A DNA stretch of 64,000 nucleotides from Dehalococcoidia bacterium (GTDB taxonomy: Bacteria > Chloroflexota > Dehalococcoidia > UBA3495), in the NCBI GenBank assembly GCA_030753265.1, contig JASMCQ010000088.1:1-64000 (forward strand), read 5' to 3'. Both the position numbers and the translations under genes were made by a program. The notes beneath the pieces are model-generated. The model did no database searches, was not told where the DNA came from, and saw only the letters and a list, made by a program, of their open reading frames with translations. The first letter of the stretch is position 1. The number at the start of each line of letters is the position of its first letter. Shown here one piece after another: positions 7,595-16,768 of the stretch.

Positions 7595-8626
7595 TCACCT
7601 CCTGAGTTGAACTTCTTTGGTCACGGAGCGGCTGCTGGCCCAGGACGCGATGAGCGCGGTGAAGGCTCCGGCCGCGCCGCCGCCGGGTACCACGGTTATC
7701 CGGCCGGGCTCCTGAACACAGCCGAGGGTGGCATCGGGGTTTTGCAGCGCCACAGCCTGGTCGATCCGGTGCCAGGCGGCCCACTGTTTCGCCGGCGCCT
7801 GGGTCTTCGTGCAAAGGAATTCCGCGATCCGCTCCCGGCTCCAGCCGGCTTCCGAGATGTAGCTCATCAGCTCGGGGCTGATCACCACCAGCACCTCCGA
7901 GATCGAGGGTCCCAGCCCCTGCATCGCGTGAGCTGAACCGCTGAAGAAGTCTTCCGGGTCTTTCCCTCCGTGGGCGCTGACCTGAAGGGGGGAGTTCGCG
8001 GCGAACGTGGTGACGGTCGTGGCGTCGGCATGAAAGCCCTTGGAGACCGCCAACGATGGCCAGGGGCTGACCTCCACGTTTTCGGCGAAGCAGAAGCTGT
8101 ACTTGCCGGGGTACCCGAGGGTGCTCTGGTCCATGTCTTGGGCCGTTGAGCCGTAGAAATTGGTCTTGAGCAGGTTGATCGCCCGGCCGATGGTGGCGTT
8201 CGCCCGGTTACCGTTACCCATCATCCCGGTCCGGGCGTTCATGCCGATTTCGTTGGCGTAGGGGCCGCTGACCAGCACCAGAATCGCGATGCCATTGGTC
8301 GAAGTGCTGCTTGCGTGCAGGTTGAAAAGCGGTTCGCAGACCGCCGCCGCCGCCGCCACGACCACGGGGAGATACTCGGGCTTGCAGCCTGCCATTACCG
8401 CGTTGATGGCGACCTTCTCGGCGGTCATCCGCTTCTGGCGGATGCTTTCCACACCGATTACATCCCCGGGCGCCAATCCGGCGTGGTCCAGCATGGCCCG
8501 TACCCGCTGTTCGGTGGGTGGAATGATGGGCAGACCGTCGGTCATCCCGGCATCCAGGTAGTGCTCTTGGGCTGCATCCCAGTCATCGAACTGAAAGCGT
8601 CTGGAAGTGATTTCACTCTGTGTCAT
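7595..8626 (-). CDS. Conserved UGSC-partner protein, function unknown
   Basis: A 343-residue soluble protein; the start is taken at the ATG 8624-8626 (MTQSEITSRR) rather than an upstream in-frame start. Recognisable blocks are DGLPIIPPTEQRV (residues ~30-42), EKVAINAVMAGCKPEYLPVV, a glycine/asparagine-rich GNGNRANATIGRA, and YSFCFAENVEVSPW. All blocks recur in the C-terminal part of the fused gene at 18-19.4 kb, including the Cys of MAGC-x-P and the Cys of YS-x-C-x-AE. I know of no assigned function. It lies between an amidohydrolase and the UGSC selenoprotein on one strand. Two invariant Cys and the fusion suggest it works with the selenoprotein in a redox reaction (inference). Confidence 0.82.
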   Translation of the reverse strand: MTQSEITSRRFQFDDWDAAQEHYLDAGMTDGLPIIPPTEQRVRAMLDHAGLAPGDVIGVESIRQKRMTAEKVAINAVMAGCKPEYLPVVVAAAAAVCEPLFNLHASSTSTNGIAILVLVSGPYANEIGMNARTGMMGNGNRANATIGRAINLLKTNFYGSTAQDMDQSTLGYPGKYSFCFAENVEVSPWPSLAVSKGFHADATTVTTFAANSPLQVSAHGGKDPEDFFSGSAHAMQGLGPSISEVLVVISPELMSYISEAGWSRERIAEFLCTKTQAPAKQWAAWHRIDQAVALQNPDATLGCVQEPGRITVVPGGGAAGAFTALIASWASSRSVTKEVQLRR

Positions 8627-8823
8627 GCTGATTCCACCATCCTCCGGTCGAGTCCAACCAGGCCACGGGTTAGAAAGCTGCTGCAACTTAAGATGGAATG
8701 ACTCTCGCTTGCCTTGAGGCGAACCCGGTCATTCTTGAACGGGGCTCCCCAGTCACTAACTAGTTACCATTCTTATTCGAAACTATTCAAAATTGCCCCA
8801 TCCGGGAGCCTCGGCCGCCGGAC

Positions 8824-9627
8824 CTAATCGCCGAGCCGGAACAGCGAGGCCGCGGTCTCTCCGAAGATCCAATCCTTGTCTTCCTGGCTCTTGAACCCGA
8901 CTCGCTCCATGGGTAACCTGAGAGCGTTTCGGTATCCTTCGCGTCTCGCCACGGGCGGGAAATCGCTGCCCCACATCAGGCGCTTGGCGCCGAAGGCATC
9001 GATCGCCATCTCGATGAATGGAGGGGCATCCTCAAACGGGTAGGGCGCCCGGACCGGCATGGCCCGCGGAGAGACCTCCCCCAGACCCGGAACTTTCATG
9101 TAGACACTGGGATATTGGGCCAGTTCCAGCACCTTGCGGAACGTAGCATGGGGCGGTGTCGTGTCCTGCCCCCCTTGGATGCCGCCCACCCCACCCAGGT
9201 GCTCAATGATGATCTTCAGGCTGGACAACTCTTTCACGATGCTTTCAAAGCCCGGCGAGGCGAACCCATGGACCGGCCCGATGCTGCTTACCAGGATGCC
9301 CAGTTCCGCGGCTTTGCGCCAGATGGCCAGCGGGTCGTTTCCCGGGGACCGCACATCGGGACCTAGCCGGACGCCTTCGACCCCTCGCTCCACCCATTCC
9401 TCCAGCCGCTCCGAAGCGTCGGGGCTGTCGGTGTCGACAACCGCCACCACGGAGAAACGACCCGGAAAGCGCCGCATGCATTCCACCGGGTAGGCGTTAT
9501 CGTACCATCCGCGGATTTGGACTATCACCGCCTTATCGACCCCGTTCCGGTTCATCTGATCCAAGAGAATCTCCACGGGCTCATACCAGGCAGGTGAGGC
9601 GTGGCAATGGGTGTCTACGACCACCAT
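8824..9627 (-). CDS. Amidohydrolase 2 family metal-dependent hydrolase
   Basis: A 267-residue TIM-barrel hydrolase of the amidohydrolase 2 (ACMSD/decarboxylase-like) group. The start at 9625-9627 has AAGGAG 7 nt upstream and places the metal motif DTHCH (His7, His9) at the N-terminus as usual. A third histidine is in IIEHLGG and the C-terminal metal/acid residue is in MWGSDFPP. It may hydrolyse a lactone or decarboxylate a small aromatic acid; the substrate is unknown. It is the first gene of a minus-strand run followed by the UGSC partner (197 bp) and the UGSC selenoprotein. Confidence 0.88.
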   Translation of the reverse strand: MVVVDTHCHASPAWYEPVEILLDQMNRNGVDKAVIVQIRGWYDNAYPVECMRRFPGRFSVVAVVDTDSPDASERLEEWVERGVEGVRLGPDVRSPGNDPLAIWRKAAELGILVSSIGPVHGFASPGFESIVKELSSLKIIIEHLGGVGGIQGGQDTTPPHATFRKVLELAQYPSVYMKVPGLGEVSPRAMPVRAPYPFEDAPPFIEMAIDAFGAKRLMWGSDFPPVARREGYRNALRLPMERVGFKSQEDKDWIFGETAASLFRLGD

Positions 9628-9934
9628 CGTCGTGCTCCTTCGCGCAGGTTGTCGAACCTGAGGTTTGCCGGGGTTCGACGTCACGGCCTTTCCCTACGAA
9701 ACCAACCCCCGGTTCGTGGTTGGTTAAGGCCATTATAAATCAACCAGGCACGGGGTCAAGGACTCGATGCCCCGGCAATCCGGTAGGTCCGGTAAAGCTA
9801 GGGCTGGCATGTTGCCGTCCTCAGCCTTACCCGGTTTACTCGAAGCCGTTCTTCGCTCGGTGGGAGCGGGACTGGTGATGAGAGCAGGCCGGATTGACAT
9901 ACCCCGAAGCGCGGCACTAGACTTCATCCAGGAA
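9628..9934. other. Divergent intergenic region, 307 bp
   Basis: Lies between the amidohydrolase (minus) and the surface protein (plus), and so should hold both promoters. I cannot single out a convincing promoter. Confidence 0.4.
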
Positions 9935-10467
9935 ATGATAACGAAACTGTTGGTGCCCCTGGTGGCGTTTTTATCTCTGCTGCTCCTGCCAGGGACGGCC
10001 TTTCATGTTCCCGAGGCGGCGGCCCAGGAAGGGACCACCACCACTATTAGCGGGCGAGTCCAGGTACAGGGCGCCACCGGCCACGACGGGGTGACCGTTC
10101 AGTTGGGGCTCGCCACCGCGTTGACCGCAGCCGACGGCTCCTTCTCCTTCACCGGGGTCCAGCCTGGCATCTACACCCTCTCGGCCCAAGCTACGGGCTA
10201 CCCTGGCGGTCAGAGCGGCCGGCCTGGTTGTAGACGGTGGGGACGCCCTGGACCTCGGAGAGTTGCCGCTTCTGGCCGGGGACGTGAACGGCGACCCCCG
10301 CACCGGCGACCCCGGCGCCGGCGCCCACACCGCCACCCGTGCCGTCCTCCGGTGGCCTCTCCGGAGGGGCGATCGCCGGGATCATCGCCAGCGTCGTTGC
10401 TGGCCTGGCCGCCATTGCCGCCGCAGCGTTCGTGGTGATGCGCCGCCGGGGTCAGCAGGCTACCTAG
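9935..10467 (+). pseudogene. Secreted/surface protein with carboxypeptidase-regulatory-like domain (two frameshifts)
   Basis: The start MITKLLVPLVAFLSLLLLPG (ATG at 9935) is a clean signal peptide ending near AAAQEG. A beta-sandwich domain of the CarboxypepD_reg type follows (SGRVQV ... TAADGSFSFTGVQPGIYTL ... ATGY). After about 10200 the frame changes: the continuation (LAVRAAGLVV, LDLGELPLLAGDVNG) is in another frame. After about 10290 a second shift leads to a Pro/Ala/Thr linker (TATPAPATPAPAPTPPP) and a C-terminal membrane anchor (GGAIAGIIASVVAGLAAIAA) ending RRRGQQAT. Restored, it would be a signal peptide-domain-linker-anchor protein on the outer face of the membrane. It lies just upstream of the molybdoenzyme operon on the same strand. 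The shifts may be sequencing errors. Confidence 0.65.
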
Positions 10468-10669
10468 GCTGATTTACCCAGTCTCCCGATAGACCGCTTT
10501 TCTCGCGGGCAATTCCCGGCCAAGGCAATCCCGCCGCCGGTGTTCGATAGGCGCCTTTGAACATAAGACGGGCGCCACCTATGCTTGGAGCGGATGGGAT
10601 CAGAGATGAGGCACCCCCGACCCTTCCCCAAGAATTGTTACCGGCCTGTTACCAGTTACGATTAACCTA

Positions 10670-10683
10670 GTGAAGCACTTCAC
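10670..10683. promoter_or_regulatory. Inverted repeat GTGAAG-CA-CTTCAC
   Basis: Six-base arms with a 2-nt spacer, about 100 bp upstream of the predicted -10 box of the molybdoenzyme operon. A possible regulator site; the regulator is unknown. Confidence 0.35.
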
Positions 10684-10707
10684 AAACTGGTCCCAATACC
10701 GGTTTGA

Positions 10708-10725
10708 CCTACCAAGATTGGTAGG
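10708..10725. promoter_or_regulatory. Operator-like palindrome CCTACCAA-GA-TTGGTAGG
   Basis: A perfect palindrome with 8-bp arms and a 2-bp centre, about 45 bp upstream of the predicted -10. It does not match an FNR, NarL or Crp box that I know. Confidence 0.5.
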
Positions 10726-10767
10726 TAGCGGACTATCACCTCTAATGGCCAACAACGTGGAAAGCGC

Positions 10768-10776
10768 TGTTACAAT
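10768..10776 (+). promoter_or_regulatory. Extended -10 promoter element TGTTACAAT
   Basis: TGn followed by TACAAT (5 of 6 to TATAAT). There is no good -35 box, as is often the case with an extended -10. The start of transcription would fall near 10783, giving a leader of about 105 nt with one hairpin. Confidence 0.4.
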
Positions 10777-10802
10777 CCAGAAATCAGGTGCAATAAAAAC
10801 AC

Positions 10803-10824
10803 CAGGTTCCACTTGGGGAACCTG
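10803..10824 (+). promoter_or_regulatory. Leader hairpin CAGGTTCC ... GGAACCTG
   Basis: Perfect 8-bp arms around a 6-nt loop in the predicted untranslated leader, 63 nt before the start codon. It could affect mRNA stability or attenuate; it has no U-tract. Confidence 0.35.
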
Positions 10825-10887
10825 TGGTCTACGCCATTCTTAACCCCCGGTTAACAACCGGACCGTACTCCCAATAAGGAGCAATAC

Positions 10888-13800
10888 ATGAGCGGCAGCA
10901 AGTTCTCCAGGCGACAGTTTCTCAAAGGGACCGCCGGCGCGGCGGCGGGCGCGGCGGCCATCGGGGGCTTGGGCTCGCTCAATGTGAAGCCGAGCCTGGC
11001 TTCACGCACGCTGGTGCCCACCAATCAGCTAATCAACCCTCTGGAGAGCTATCCCAACTTGGATTGGGAGTCGGTGTACCGGGACCAGTATTCCTACGAT
11101 GATAGCTTCACCTGGGTGTGCTCTCCCAACGACACCCACGCCTGCCGGATGCGGGCCTTCGTCAAGAACGGCGTGGTCTTACGCTCGGAGCCGAACTACG
11201 ACTCCGGTATCATTTCCGACTTGTACGGCAACAAGGCTACCAGCGCCTGGAACCCCAGGGGCTGCGGTAAAGGCCAGACCATGCACCGGCGGGTCTACGG
11301 GCCATACCGGATCAAACACCCCATAGTGCGAAAGGGCTGGAAAGATTGGGCCGACGCCGGGTTCCCCTCCCTCTCCGATGACCCCAGTCTCCGGGACACC
11401 TACAAATTCAACTCCCGAGGCACCGACACTTTCGTCCGCCTCACCTGGGACGAGACGTTCGACTACATCGCCCGGGTCGCCAGGTCAAACGCTGAGACCT
11501 ACAGTAGCGCTGACGGCCGGCGGCGTCTCGAGGCCGATGGCTATCAGCCCGAGATGATCGACGCGACCCAGGGCGCCGGCACCCGGACCATGAAGTTCCG
11601 GGGCGGCATGGGCCTGCTGGGCGTAATCGGCAAATACGGAATGTACCGGTTCTCCAACACGATGGCCATCCTGGACACCCAGGTCCGGGGAGTCTCTCCC
11701 GAAGAATCCCTGGCCGGACGGAACTGGGCTAACTACACCTGGCACGGCGACCAGGCCCCCGGACATCCTTACGTCCACGGGCTTCAGACCTCCGATTGCG
11801 ATTTCAACGACATGCGCAACACCAAGCTCCACATTCAGGTGGGCAAGAACCTGGTCGAGAATAAGATGCCCGACACCCACTGGTTCATCGAGACGATGGA
11901 GCGGGGCGCCAAGGTAGTCGTGATCTCGCCCGAGTACAGCCCCCCGGCGACCAAGGCCGACTACTGGATCTCCGTGCGGCCTGGACTCTCCGACACGTCC
12001 ATCTTCCTGGCGGTAAGCAAAATCATCATGGATCGAGGGTGGCACGACGAGGATTTTGTCAAGCAGTACACCGACCTCCCTCTGCTGGTACGGACCGACA
12101 ACCTCAAGCGCCTGAAACCCGAGGACGTTTTCCCAGATTACCAGCTCGGGCTTGACCGGAACGGACCCAGCTTCACCATCCAAGGACTGGAGGAGGATCA
12201 GTACCAGAAAGTGGGCGACTTTGTGGTGCGCGACAAGAACAGCGGCGCGCTGAAGCCCCTGCACAGGGAACTCCTCGGCAAGAAGCTGGTGGACAGCGGC
12301 GTGGACCCCGAATTGGAGTGGCAGGGCACGGTGAAGCTCAACGACGGGTCTGACGTAGAAGTGATGACCCTGTGGGAGATGTACAAGGTGCACCTCCGGG
12401 ACTACGACCTGGATACCACGTCGGAGATCTGCGGGGCCCCCAAAGAGCTGATCGAGCGGCTGGCCGAAGACATCGCCACCATTAAGCCGGTGGCAATTCA
12501 CACCGGCGAGGGCATCAACCACTGGTTCCACGCCACGTTGCATAACCGGGCAACCTACCTTCCTCTCATGTTGACCGGAAACATCGGCAAGGCCGGAGCC
12601 GGCAGCCATGCCTGGGCCGGGAACTACAAGGCGGCCCTCTTCCAGGGTCCGTCCTGGGTCGGCCCCGGGTTCAAGGGCTGGGTCGCCGAGGACCCCTTCA
12701 ACCCCAACTTGGACCCCAATGCCGCGGGTAAAGACATCCCCGCCCACGGTCACGCCAAAGGCGAGGAGCCCGCTTACTGGGACCACGGCGACAAGGCCCT
12801 GATCGTCGATACCCCCAAGTACGGTCGCAAGAATTTCACGGGCGAAACCCACATGCCGACGCCCACCAAGTTCCTGTGGTTCACCAACGTCAACATCATC
12901 AACAACGCCAAATGGGCCTACGGCCTCATCAAGACCGTCAACCCCAAGATAGATACGATCATCAACCAAGATATCGAGATGACGGCCACCGGCGAGTACT
13001 CGGACTTCACCCTCCCCGCCAACTCCTGGATGGAGTTCCAGAATCTGGAGATCACGGCATCGTGCTCCAACCCCTTCCTCCAGATTTGGGGCGGCGGCGG
13101 CCTCAAGCCCGTGTTCGACTCCAAGGACGACATTCAGATCATCGCCGGGGTGGCGAAGCGCCTGTCGGAAATCACCAACGACCAGCGCATCGCCGACTAC
13201 TGGAAGTTTATCTTGGAAGGCAGGAACGACGTCCACATTCAGCGGCTGCTGGACAGCTCGACCCCCCCTCTCGGGTTACAAACTGGACGACATAATGTCC
13301 GGCAAGTACGGCGAGCCGGGCGCCGCCCTGATGCTCTTCCGCACCTATCCCCGGATACCCTTCTGGGAACAGATGGAAGACAACGTTCCTTTCTACACCG
13401 ACACGGGACGGCTGAACGCCTACTGTGACATACCGGAAGCCATCCAGTACGGCGAGAACTTCATCGTGCACCGGGAGGGCCCAGAGGCAACGCCCTACCT
13501 TCCCAACGTTATCGTTTCCTCCAATCCGTACATCCGGCCCGACAACTTCGGCATAACCCCCGACATGCTGCAGGCGGAAGTCCTGGATGGAGACATCCGG
13601 ACCATAGCAAACAACAAGCTGACCTGGGCCGAAGTGAAATCCACCAAGAATCCCCTATGGAGTCAAGGGTTCCATTTCTATGCCCTTACGCCCAAAACCA
13701 GGCACCGGGTCCACTCCCAGTGGAGCGTGGACGATATCCACATGCTGTGGGACTCGAACTTCGCCGACCCCTACCGGAAGGACAAGCGCATGGTCGGCCT

Positions 13801-14392
13801 CGGAGAGCACCAACTGCACATAAATCCGAAGGCCGCTGAAGACCTGGGCATCGCGGACGGCGACTACGTCTACGTGGACGCCGACCCTGCCGACCGGCCC
13901 TACCCGGGCTGGTCCGTAGACGATCCCTTCTACAAGGTGGCTCGTCTGATGCTTCGGGCCAGATTCAATCCGTCGTATCCGTACCAGGTCATCATGATCA
14001 AGCACTCGCCTTACATGGCCACCGAGCGAAGCGTGCTGGCCCACGAGACCAGACCGGATGGGCGGGCCCTTTCCTCCGATACCGGCTACCAGGCCAACCT
14101 GCGCTACGGCTCTCATCAGAGCATCACCCGCGACTGGTCCACGCCGATGCACCAGACCGATACCTTGTTCCACAAGAAGAAGGTGGCGATGTCCTTCATG
14201 TTCGGCGGAGAGGCGGACAACCACGCCGTCAACACCGTCCCCAAGGAAACGCTGGTGCGGATTACCAAGGCTGAGGACGGTGGCCTGGAAGGAAAGGGAC
14301 TCTGGATACCCGGCACGTTAGGCAATTCGCCGGCGAACGAAAACTCCTTCATGAACCGATATCTGAGGGGCGATCTGAGCCGTAATGCCTAG
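10888..14392 (+). CDS. Type II DMSO-reductase-family molybdoenzyme, catalytic subunit (one frameshift in a 7-C run)
   Basis: About 1167 residues once a single-base shift at the C7 run 13262-13268 is corrected; removing one C joins ...LLDSSTPLSGYKLDDIMSGKYG... smoothly. The N-terminus carries a Tat signal (SRRQFLKG, Ala-rich h-region), so the protein is exported folded. The proximal [4Fe-4S] site reads Cys78-x3-Asp82-x3-Cys86-x39-Cys126 and NPRGCGKG marks its end. The probable Mo ligand is Asp288 in WHGDQAPG, aligned with the DWYSD region of NarG. Later blocks (NIGKAGAGSHAW, the C-terminal molybdopterin dinucleotide domain) are typical. Relatives include nitrate, selenate, chlorate and perchlorate reductases and dimethylsulfide and ethylbenzene dehydrogenases; the substrate cannot be assigned. 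It heads a five-gene operon. Confidence 0.9.
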
Positions 14393-14419
14393 GCGCCAGA
14401 CGCATCCGGGCCGCCAATT

Positions 14420-14468
14420 ACAAGATTGGACTGCCGGTGACAAAGTTGGACTGGACAAAGTTGGACTG
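14420..14468 (+). repeat. Three copies of a 14-mer between the first two operon genes
   Basis: ACAAGATTGGACTG at 14420 and ACAAAGTTGGACTG at 14440 and 14455, spaced 20 and 15 bp. They fill most of the 87-bp gap, ending at the AAGGAG site of the next gene. Confidence 0.8.
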
Positions 14469-14479
14469 AAGGAGTCCTA

Positions 14480-14755
14480 GTGGTTAAAGAATTCGAACCA
14501 GAAGACCCCATGGAGTTGGTGGGAATCGCGATGCCTGATTGCGACTCCGATCAAGTCCTGGACGGCATCGTGCAGGAGTACCTGTTCATGGGGTGGTCGG
14601 CACAGCAGATCCTGCTCCTGTTCTGGTCCCCGCACTACGGTGCGACCCACCAGATATACCTGGAGAAGGGCGCGGAATACGTGAAGCAAAGGATCCGCAG
14701 TCTGGCCGAAAACTGGGATCGGGGTTGGATCAGAGGAGGAGAGATCAATGCCTGA
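14480..14755 (+). CDS. Small protein of the molybdoenzyme operon, function unknown
   Basis: A 91-residue soluble, acidic protein starting at GTG (14480) with AAGGAG upstream. It has no Cys cluster; one Cys is in PDCDSDQ. The central block QEYLFMGWSAQQILLLFWSPHYGATHQIY looks like a conserved helical motif, and I believe similar small proteins lie in related molybdoenzyme operons, but I cannot name the family. Its last codons overlap the start of the iron-sulfur subunit gene by 8 bp, which implies coupled translation. A role in assembly or as a minor subunit is inference. Confidence 0.75.
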   Translation: MVKEFEPEDPMELVGIAMPDCDSDQVLDGIVQEYLFMGWSAQQILLLFWSPHYGATHQIYLEKGAEYVKQRIRSLAENWDRGWIRGGEINA

Positions 14756-16022
14756 GGTCTACAACTGGCAGCTTGGCCGCAACATGTCCTATCCCTACCA
14801 GGCGGCATCGCCGGAATTGCAGTGGGCCTTCGTTTTCAACATCAACCGCTGCATCGCCTGCCAGACTTGCACGTTCGCTTGCAAGGCCACCTGGACCTTC
14901 TCGAAGGGACAGGAGTACATGTGGTGGAACAATGTGGAGACGAAGCCCTACGGTGGCTATCCCAGATTCTGGGACATCAAGCTGCTGGAGATTCTGGATA
15001 AGGCCCACACGTCGGCCGGCAAAGATGCTTCATGGGACACGTCCCAGCGCAACGGGACCGAGCGGCCTTACGGCACCTATCAGGGTCTCACCGTCTTTGA
15101 AGGCGCCCAAGCAGAGGCGACGCCGACCGAGGTCGCTCTGGGCTACGAGCCCACGGACGATGAGTGGGCCGCTCCCAACCTCTACGAAAACACCGCCACC
15201 GGGCTCACCAGCAAGGAAGGGGACACCTCCCTGGAGTCCACAGGATTGCCCGAGCACAAGTCGTGGTTCTTCTACTTGCAGCGGGTATGCAACCACTGTT
15301 CCTATCCGGCCTGCCTGGCATCCTGTCCCAGACAAGCCATCTACAAACGTCCTCAAGACGGGATCGTTCTGATCGACCAGGAGCGTTGCCGGGGTTACCG
15401 GAAGTGTGTCTCAGCATGCCCCTATAAGAAGACCATGTACCGGCCCACCACCAGGGTCACTGAGAAATGCGTGGCCTGCTACCCCAGAATCGAGGGCAAA
15501 GACCCCTTGGCGCTGGGCCAGCCGTTGGAGACCCGGTGCATGGCGGTCTGCCCCGGCAAGATACGCATCCAGGGGTTGGTGAAGAAGAACCCTGACGGAT
15601 CCTGGGCCGAGGACCGGTACAACCCGATATACTTCTTGGTCAAGGTGGCAAAGGTTGCCCTGCCTCTCTATCCCCAGTTCGGCACCGAGCCCAACGGCTA
15701 CTACATTCCGCCTCGCTGGGCTCCCAAGCCCTACCTGAGGCAGATGTTCGGCCCCGGCGTCGATGCCGCCATCGAAAGGTACATCGCACCGGATCGGGAA
15801 CTGCTGGCCGTGCAACAACTCTTCCGGGCCACCCAGCAGATCATCTTCCGGTACGAGATCATCGAGGGCCCAAAGGTCTTCGAGGCCGTCGTCAACGGCA
15901 AGAACTGGGAGATGTTCAACGACACGGTAGTCGGATACGGCAAAGACGACCAGGAGTTGGTCCGGCTCCAGGTAAATGAAGTTCAGTACACCAGGCCCGC
16001 GGAGCGCCCAAACTCCATCTAG
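14748..16022 (+). CDS. Iron-sulfur (beta) subunit of the molybdoenzyme, NarH/EbdB type
   Basis: A 424-residue four-cluster ferredoxin-like subunit without a signal peptide, as expected if it is co-exported by the catalytic subunit's Tat signal. The first cluster motif is Cys35-x2-Cys38-x2-Cys41-x3-Cys45 (RCIACQTCTFAC). Others are VCNHCSYPACLASCP, RCRGYRKCVSACPYKK, and KCVACYPRIE with RCMAVCPGKIRI. Tyr in CRGYRKC replaces the Trp of NarH, as I remember in the periplasmic members of the type II family (Ser/Ddh/Ebd). It passes electrons between the Mo subunit and the heme b subunit. ATG has GGAGGAG just upstream. Confidence 0.93.
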   Translation: MPEVYNWQLGRNMSYPYQAASPELQWAFVFNINRCIACQTCTFACKATWTFSKGQEYMWWNNVETKPYGGYPRFWDIKLLEILDKAHTSAGKDASWDTSQRNGTERPYGTYQGLTVFEGAQAEATPTEVALGYEPTDDEWAAPNLYENTATGLTSKEGDTSLESTGLPEHKSWFFYLQRVCNHCSYPACLASCPRQAIYKRPQDGIVLIDQERCRGYRKCVSACPYKKTMYRPTTRVTEKCVACYPRIEGKDPLALGQPLETRCMAVCPGKIRIQGLVKKNPDGSWAEDRYNPIYFLVKVAKVALPLYPQFGTEPNGYYIPPRWAPKPYLRQMFGPGVDAAIERYIAPDRELLAVQQLFRATQQIIFRYEIIEGPKVFEAVVNGKNWEMFNDTVVGYGKDDQELVRLQVNEVQYTRPAERPNSI

Positions 16023-16033
16023 GAGCTACCTCG

Positions 16034-16768
16034 ATGGCTAACTCGCAAGAAGAAGCACTGGCACGGAGCGCCGTATACGAGCTGCTCTCGATGGCCTTTC
16101 TATATCCTGAAGAGGAAACGGCGGCGCAGGTTGCCGATGCCGCCCGGACGTTGACCCCAATGGTTTCGGCCTTGGGCTGGCCACAGGTCAAAATGGCCTT
16201 GCATGACCTGGGCGAACAGGCCGGTCAATTAACTCAACCGGCCTTCCGCGAACAGTACTCCCGGGTCTTCAGGCATATCATATCCGCCGACTGCGCGCCC
16301 TATGAGGCGGAGTACGGTCAAGCCCACGTGTTCCAGAAGTCCCATACCCTGGCGGACCTGAATGCCTTTTACGCGGCCTTTGGGGTCACTGCCAACCCGG
16401 ACCATAAGGACCGGTGTGACCATATCAGCGCTGAGATGGAGTTCATGCACCTCTTGACCCTTAAGGAGGCGTATGCGCAGGAAGACGCGGACGGCGGCGA
16501 GAACCTCGGGCTCTGCCGGCGGGCTCAGGAATCGTTTCTAGCTAATCATCTCGCCACTTGGGTCGAGACCTTCGCCCAACGGCTGCTCCTTAAAGCCGGT
16601 GAGGGCGGGGTATATGCGTCCCTCAGCAAGCTACTGGAAACTCACATGAGCCGCGAATTCGGGATGTTCCAGCTAAGCACCAAGCCGGGTGACCTGGGGG
16701 AACCAACCGACGCCGATGAAGACGATCAGGAATGTTACGCTGAACCTTGGGAGGTAAAGGCCCTATGA
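16034..16768 (+). CDS. TorD/NarJ-family molybdoenzyme chaperone
   Basis: A 244-residue all-helical protein with the family pattern: an N-terminal LARSAVYELLSMAFLYPEEE, then the segment EYGQAHVFQKSHTLADLNAFYAAFG, and DHISAEMEFMHLL. Such chaperones bind the Tat signal of the catalytic subunit and help insert the cofactor in the cytoplasm before export. The start has GGAGCTACC upstream, 11 bp after the beta-subunit stop. Its TGA overlaps the ATG of the next gene (ATGA), so the two are translationally coupled. Confidence 0.9.
   Translation: MANSQEEALARSAVYELLSMAFLYPEEETAAQVADAARTLTPMVSALGWPQVKMALHDLGEQAGQLTQPAFREQYSRVFRHIISADCAPYEAEYGQAHVFQKSHTLADLNAFYAAFGVTANPDHKDRCDHISAEMEFMHLLTLKEAYAQEDADGGENLGLCRRAQESFLANHLATWVETFAQRLLLKAGEGGVYASLSKLLETHMSREFGMFQLSTKPGDLGEPTDADEDDQECYAEPWEVKAL

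Larger units (their letters stand above)
10468..10887 (+). promoter_or_regulatory. Leader/regulatory region of the molybdoenzyme operon, 420 bp
   Basis: Three short inverted repeats (10670-10683, 10708-10725, 10803-10824) and an extended -10 box occupy the last 220 bp before the catalytic-subunit gene. AAGGAG precedes the ATG at 10888. No gene lies in this stretch. Confidence 0.55.

Noticed and set aside
11485..13236. 583-residue open frame antisense to the molybdoenzyme
   Set aside because: It is the mirror of a long high-GC gene; its sequence is low-complexity Val/Gly/His and has no domain, while the plus strand is clearly coding.
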